A stretch of 17,652 nucleotides of DNA, taken from JANSWO01 sp964351875. Lineage in GTDB: Bacteria; Pseudomonadota; Gammaproteobacteria; Pseudomonadales; Azotimanducaceae. The notes under the pieces were generated by a model, which ran no database searches, had not been told where the DNA came from, and was given only the letters and a program-made list of their open reading frames with translations. Positions 13,959 to 17,652 of the stretch are shown piece after piece. The DNA lies in contig CAYGQC010000078.1 of the NCBI GenBank assembly GCA_964351875.1, positions 1-17,652 on the forward strand, written 5' to 3'. The stretch's first letter is position 1. Each line of letters opens with the position of its first letter. The position numbers and the translations under genes were made by a program.

Positions 13959-15431
13959 ATGCGCCGCCTGTTCTGGAAAACATGGGGCGCGCTGTGGTTA
14001 ATGCTCGTAGTAACTACGCTGATCGCAGCCAGCGTTGGGTTGCAGTTGCGCGGTCTGCAGGAACAACGAGCGCTCATGGAGAGACCGTGGCGCGTGATCG
14101 ATTCCCTTGCGCTTGAAGCGGAGCGAGTCATCGAACGCGGGGGTGACCTTTCCACGTGGAGTCGATTGCCCTCTGTAAACAGCTTTGGTCAGGTTTATGT
14201 GCTTGACGCAACGGGAACCGACGTTGCGGGCCGTGGACTTCCCGATGAGCTTGCGGACACAACCTTGCAGCCGTTCGACATGCCTGATTCGGAAGCCTCG
14301 GAATCTCATGAGGTGGTGTCGGGGCCGGGCTATACCAGGCAACCGTTAGCGCTGGCGCGAGCGATATTCAGTAGCGACGCAGAGGAGCCGCTAACACTGA
14401 TTCTAGTGCCCATGCCCACCTCCTTTTCGCGAGTGGCAAGCCTGCTGTGGCCGCCGTTAATGATCATCTTCGGGCTGGTTGTTACCGGCGTCGGTGCCTG
14501 GCTTTTCTCGCGCCACTTCACTCAGCCTTTGAAGGAACTCGAGAGCGCCGGTGAGGCTATTCGAAATGGCGACTATTCCCGGCGACCAGGCCGAGCTCTT
14601 GGTAAGCGCGCTGATGAATTGGCTGACTTTTCCAGACACTTTGACCTCATCACAGAAGACCTGGCAAAGGCAGCAGATTTTCAGGGAGCTCTGCTGCGTG
14701 ATGTCTCGCATGAGCTTCGTTCGCCGCTGACACGCATGCAGGTGGCGCTTGACCTTCTACGGACAAATCCCGAGCAGGCGTCTAGTGATCTTATTGCTGG
14801 CATTGAGTCTGAGCTACTGGGGCTGGAGTCTCTGATTGACGGAATTCTCGTATTGTCGCGACTATCCGGCGGTAGCGAATCGCTTTCACTTGGCCATGTT
14901 GATCCCGGCGAGCTGATCCTCGAGTTGGAGAGTGAGCCATTTCTTGCAGAGAGCGGGCGTGAGGCGCGGGTTCGGATAGAGCCGAATGGCTCCAGTATGC
15001 GCGTTGACGCGAAGCTCCTACGCCGTGCGCTGTCTAACGTGGTGCGCAATGCCGCGAAGTACTCGCCGGCAGGAACACCGATCCTGTTGCGCTATGAGTG
15101 TGACCCGTGCTGGCATGTGTTTTCGGTGCAAGACTGCGGGCCGGGTGTACCGGACGATGAGCTCGATGCCATCTTCGAACCGTTTTATCGCAGCTACTTT
15201 ACTGAGAGCCGCCCTGGCCATGGGGTTGGGCTGGCCATCGTCAAGCATGTGACGGAGGCGCATGGAGGTATCGTCGTGGCGGAGAACCATAGAGAGGGCG
15301 GATTTTCCGTTTCACTTAAATTGCCTGTCGAGCATAGTGCGGACGCAGTGCAGGACGGAAGATGTCCTGCCTCCACGGCTGCCCAGCGAAGCATTTCTGC
15401 TCGGACTCGGGCAGGCCAAAAGGAGAGTTAA
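13959..15431 (+). CDS. CpxA-like sensor histidine kinase
   Basis: 490 residues, inner-membrane sensor kinase paired with the preceding regulator (two-base gap). Layout: TM1 about 9-30, periplasmic sensor domain about 31-160 with no recognised fold, TM2 about 162-183 (LLWPPLMIIFGLVVTGVGAWLF), HAMP about 184-236, dimerisation/phospho-acceptor helix with His251 in RDVSHELRSPLTRM, then the ATPase domain with N-box Asn360/Asn364 (NVVRNAAKYS), G1 box DCGPG (392-396), F-box-like IFEPFYRSYF and G2 box GHGVGLAIV (420-428). All catalytic elements are present, so it should be active. The H-box and HAMP resemble CpxA. About 35 residues with no recognised motif follow the ATPase domain. The gene ends two bases before a small exported protein, whose ribosome binding site AGGAGAG lies inside its last codons. 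Confidence 0.93.
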   Translation: MRRLFWKTWGALWLMLVVTTLIAASVGLQLRGLQEQRALMERPWRVIDSLALEAERVIERGGDLSTWSRLPSVNSFGQVYVLDATGTDVAGRGLPDELADTTLQPFDMPDSEASESHEVVSGPGYTRQPLALARAIFSSDAEEPLTLILVPMPTSFSRVASLLWPPLMIIFGLVVTGVGAWLFSRHFTQPLKELESAGEAIRNGDYSRRPGRALGKRADELADFSRHFDLITEDLAKAADFQGALLRDVSHELRSPLTRMQVALDLLRTNPEQASSDLIAGIESELLGLESLIDGILVLSRLSGGSESLSLGHVDPGELILELESEPFLAESGREARVRIEPNGSSMRVDAKLLRRALSNVVRNAAKYSPAGTPILLRYECDPCWHVFSVQDCGPGVPDDELDAIFEPFYRSYFTESRPGHGVGLAIVKHVTEAHGGIVVAENHREGGFSVSLKLPVEHSADAVQDGRCPASTAAQRSISARTRAGQKES

Positions 15432-15433
15432 CG

Positions 15434-15748
15434 ATGAAACGTTTTTGTCCAGTCGGCGTATCGCGCGGCGTGATCGCCGCTACTACTCTGTTCTTCGGCC
15501 TCCATACTTTCGCCGGCGAAACTGATACCGAAGAAACGGCGCTACCTCGCATCGAGGAAACGGTGGTCCTGCCTTATGGGCCGGTGCGGCAGAAGTACTC
15601 TACGGATGACATGTCCCGCGAGCGTGAGGCGAAATCTGGAAGCGAGATTCCAACGCTTGATCGTAACGCCCGCAATCGAGTATTTGAGTTTGTGCCGCGC
15701 CGTCGTGAAGGTCAGGCCAATCGTTCTGGCGGCGCCAGGGGTCGCTAG
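15434..15748 (+). CDS. Small exported protein of unknown function, third gene of the two-component operon
   Basis: 104 residues, start at 15434 fixed by AGGAGAG (15421-15427) six bases upstream; it begins two bases after the kinase stop. An N-terminal signal peptide is visible: MKRF then the hydrophobic GVIAATTLFFGLHTFA, with likely cleavage before GETDTEE, giving a mature protein of about 77 residues. The mature part begins acidic (ETDTEETALPRIEE) and ends strongly basic (PRRREGQANRSGGARGR) with no Cys, so it is probably a soluble periplasmic or surface protein. I recognise no domain. By position it could be an accessory sensor or target of the kinase, as CpxP is for CpxA, but it lacks the LTxxQ motifs of CpxP. 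Probably translated with the operon. Confidence 0.7.
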   Translation: MKRFCPVGVSRGVIAATTLFFGLHTFAGETDTEETALPRIEETVVLPYGPVRQKYSTDDMSREREAKSGSEIPTLDRNARNRVFEFVPRRREGQANRSGGARGR

Positions 15749-15761
15749 TCCGATTGAGGTG

Positions 15762-16364
15762 CTAGTTTGTTAGGGCCTCTTCCACATCCCTCAGCGTGTT
15801 CTTGCCAAAGTACAAGTCGTCTCCGATGAAGAACGTAGGGCTGCCAAAGTTGCCGCGTTCGACGGACGCTAGGGTGTTGTTAATCAACGTCGCTTTTACC
15901 TCCGGCTCCGTCACCTTGGCCTGAAGCTCGGTAACAGGCATACCAGATTCGGTGAGGGCGGCCCAAACGACTTCCGGATCATCCATCTTCTTGGGTTGCA
16001 CCCACATGTGGTGGTACACAGCGTCCACGTAGGGTTTGAATACACCCAGCTCCTGCGCAGCTATCGCTCCACGCATTACGAGTAGCGTGTTGACCGGAAA
16101 ATGTGGATTGGCTGCGTAGTTGTCTACGCCATAGCGCGCGAGGAAGCGCCGGGTTTCGACCTGTTGGTACTCAGGTTTGTTGGCGATGCCCTGCATTGAG
16201 ACGGCGGGTGAGACGTTGTTGGTCGCTTTGAAGACACCGCCAAGCAACACGGGAACGTATCTAAATGTAGCGCCGGTGCGTTGTTCGATGCCGGGTATCA
16301 CGGCGTGGCTCAGATAAGCATTCGGGCTGCCGAAATCAAAATGAAACTCAACGGTTCGGGTCAT
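15762..16364 (-). CDS. DsbA-fold 2-hydroxychromene-2-carboxylate isomerase-like protein
   Basis: 200 residues of the kappa-GST/DsbA-like fold. Relatives include 2-hydroxychromene-2-carboxylate isomerase of naphthalene breakdown, which uses glutathione, and many uncharacterised proteins. Seen: FDFGSPNAYL at 9-18 with Ser13 at the position of the catalytic serine, NPHFPVNTL (86-94), and GNFGSPTFFIGDDLYFGKNTL at 171-191, the segment that contacts glutathione. The CxxC of true DsbA is absent, so it is not a thiol oxidase. AGGAGAG five bases before the ATG supports the start. It is 43 bases downstream of the second crotonase gene in the same direction, so probably co-transcribed, and convergent with the small exported-protein gene (13-base gap). 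An aromatic or acyl-CoA degradation role fits, but the substrate is not known. Confidence 0.85.
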   Translation of the reverse strand: MTRTVEFHFDFGSPNAYLSHAVIPGIEQRTGATFRYVPVLLGGVFKATNNVSPAVSMQGIANKPEYQQVETRRFLARYGVDNYAANPHFPVNTLLVMRGAIAAQELGVFKPYVDAVYHHMWVQPKKMDDPEVVWAALTESGMPVTELQAKVTEPEVKATLINNTLASVERGNFGSPTFFIGDDLYFGKNTLRDVEEALTN

Positions 16365-16407
16365 GCGGCTCTCCTGTGCTGCGAAATATCTGTCGGTCTG
16401 AAGAAAG

Positions 16408-17229
16408 CTAGCGTCCGACGAATGTGGGTTTGCTTTTGCTCATGAATGCTTTGACTGCTGAGCGATGATCTTCGGTTCTGGCGCTACGCACCATGCGATC
16501 TGCTTCCATATCCAGGCAGGTCGCGAGGTCTGAGTTGAGCGCTCGGTTCAGATTTTCTTTCATGTAGCGCAGTGCAATGGGCGGGCCGGACGCAATCTGG
16601 CGGGCAAGGTTCGTGCTGTGTTCCAGCAGAGACTCATTCGCGACCACTTCGTTCACCAGACCCAGGTGTTTTGCCTCGGCAGAGTTCACTCGCCTGGAAG
16701 TGAAGAACAGTTCGCGAGTGAGCGATGGGCCGATGAGATGGGTCATGAACCAGCTACATCCGTAATCACCGGACAAGCCTATGTTCGCGAACGCGGTGGT
16801 CATGAATGCGCGCTCGGCCGCGATGCGTATGTCGCAGGCGAGCGCTATCGATAATCCCGCACCGGCCGCGGGCCCGGGCAGCGCGGCAATGGTTGGTTTC
16901 GACAGTTCGTGCAGGCGAAGCGTCAGATTACGTTGCTTGTCACGAAGCTCGCGTATGCGATCTTCTGGCCCCATCGGCGGGGCAGAGGGGTCGCTCGGGC
17001 TGGCCATGCCAGAGATATCGCCACCCGCGCAGAAAGCTTCACCGGCGCCGGTGATGAGGACGCAGCGCACGTGCGTGTTGGTATCGGCGAGACGTAAGGC
17101 TTCCCGAAGCGCGGGCGTCAGGTTGTCCGAGAGCGCGTTGCGCTTCTCCGGCCGATTCAACGTGATGGTGAGCACGCCTTCGGATAGCTCGGCGAGCAGT
17201 TCACTAGTGCCGGTATCCCAGTTGCTCAT
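16408..17229 (-). CDS. Crotonase-family protein lacking both hydratase glutamates (isomerase-like)
   Basis: 273 residues. Acyl-CoA-binding crotonase fold: LTITLNRPEKRNALS (20-34), oxyanion-hole GEAFCAGGDISG (63-74) and the AAGAGLSIALACDIRIA helix (121-137). The two glutamates needed for hydratase activity (rat enoyl-CoA hydratase Glu144 and Glu164) align with Ser127 and Phe147, so plain hydratase activity is unlikely. Asp155 in IGLSGDYGCSW lies where PaaG-type enzymes carry their acid (LxPDxGG), which suggests double-bond isomerase, epoxide isomerase or related chemistry. No strong ribosome binding site is seen; GGGT lies 10 bases before the ATG. It is 98 bases downstream of the SLATT-like gene and 43 bases upstream of the chromene-isomerase-like gene on the same strand. 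Confidence 0.88.
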   Translation of the reverse strand: MSNWDTGTSELLAELSEGVLTITLNRPEKRNALSDNLTPALREALRLADTNTHVRCVLITGAGEAFCAGGDISGMASPSDPSAPPMGPEDRIRELRDKQRNLTLRLHELSKPTIAALPGPAAGAGLSIALACDIRIAAERAFMTTAFANIGLSGDYGCSWFMTHLIGPSLTRELFFTSRRVNSAEAKHLGLVNEVVANESLLEHSTNLARQIASGPPIALRYMKENLNRALNSDLATCLDMEADRMVRSARTEDHRSAVKAFMSKSKPTFVGR

Positions 17230-17327
17230 GTCGTATTACCCGAAGTTTGTGCCCTTCATGCTCGGCCAGTTGTCTGCGTGATGCAACCTGCGTAAAGGCA
17301 AGCAAGCTTTCTGCGGTATCCAGCTTC

Positions 17328-17652
17328 TCAGGCCATTGCATCGCTTCCGGGTAGCGGACGCTCACGCTGCCTGAGCACCCACTGAGCGTTTTCTTCCAGC
17401 GCGGTATCGCCAAGCTCACGCAGGATCTGCCGAATAGCGTCAGGGTCATTGCCCGCTCGCTCGATCATGCGTTCGGCCCGGCCGAATACACTGAGCATGT
17501 GATCGTACTGTGCGACCAGTTCGCGTTCCGCCATACGATGGGCGTAATTATGGCGTGCGGCGGCCACGATGGGCAGCAACCCCATGAGCGCGACCAGCAA
17601 GTTGTTGGTGGTGCCGCCAAGACCTTCTGCGGCGAAGGCGAGAACCATCGCG
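17328..17652 (-). CDS. C-terminal part of a membrane protein, SLATT/DUF4231-like, cut by window edge
   Basis: The reading frame is open to the window edge, so the start is outside; an ATG at 17648 is probably not the true start. The visible 107 residues contain a hydrophobic segment (LLVALMGLLPIVAAA, about residues 18-32 from that ATG), a long charged helix (RHNYAHRMAERELVAQYDHMLSVFGRAERMI) and a C-terminal LGDTALEENAQWVLRQRERPL. That last motif (E-N-x-x-W-x-L-x-x-R-E-R-P) is typical of the C-terminus of SLATT/DUF4231-type two-helix membrane proteins. Some SLATT proteins are effectors of bacterial defence systems, but many are housekeeping and the other half of this gene is not seen. Family assignment is from this motif only. 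Confidence 0.6.
   Translation of the reverse strand, partial: AMVLAFAAEGLGGTTNNLLVALMGLLPIVAAARHNYAHRMAERELVAQYDHMLSVFGRAERMIERAGNDPDAIRQILRELGDTALEENAQWVLRQRERPLPGSDAMA

Noticed and set aside
1..17652. CRISPR arrays, tRNA or rRNA genes, insertion sequences and integrases
   Set aside because: No regularly spaced repeats, cloverleaf-type segments, or transposase or integrase motifs were seen on either strand.

Overview
The window looks like a chromosomal segment of a free-living, probably marine, gammaproteobacterium. This is inferred from the moderately high G+C, the gene families (CYP153 alkane hydroxylase, VC_2705-type sodium symporter, CpxR/CpxA-like two-component pair, several acyl-CoA and xenobiotic-type enzymes) and the dense packing in short operons. 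I saw no rRNA, tRNA, CRISPR array, insertion sequence or phage gene. No gene-free stretch exceeds 300 bases; the longest, 283 bases, lies in front of the CYP153 gene.

Left part (1-7035), mostly detoxification and catabolism: the 3' part of a glutathione S-transferase; a minus-strand pair with overlapping stop and start (PPOX-type flavin protein, then a CmcJ/NvfI-like oxygenase); a plus-strand SDR oxidoreductase; an amidase-signature hydrolase; a convergent enoyl-CoA hydratase/isomerase; and, divergent from it, a CYP153 P450 whose upstream region holds a near-perfect 22-base palindrome. No ferredoxin or ferredoxin reductase gene sits beside the P450.

Middle (7095-10879): a two-subunit sodium:solute symporter (DUF4212 small subunit plus a GTG-started large subunit), a LOG-family phosphoribohydrolase on the minus strand and, divergent from it, a UbiA-family prenyltransferase.

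The most interesting region is 10943-15748, a cell-envelope module built from two divergent operons that share 149 bases. On the minus strand is a lipoprotein with four DUF4397-like repeats, followed after one base by an outer-membrane beta-barrel protein. On the plus strand are an OmpR-family regulator, a sensor histidine kinase and a small exported protein of unknown function, each 2 bases from the next. The shared region holds GTCAA-N5-GTCAA, the layout of a CpxR-type direct-repeat site. The lipoprotein gene is interrupted by 100 Ns, but the bases on both sides of the gap are the same 55 bases. Removing one copy and the Ns restores one in-frame 475-residue gene that stops one base before the barrel gene, so the gap is an assembly artefact.

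Right part (15762-17652), minus strand: a DsbA-fold 2-hydroxychromene-2-carboxylate isomerase-like protein, a second crotonase-fold protein lacking both hydratase glutamates, and the C-terminal end of a membrane protein resembling the SLATT/DUF4231 type, cut by the window edge.
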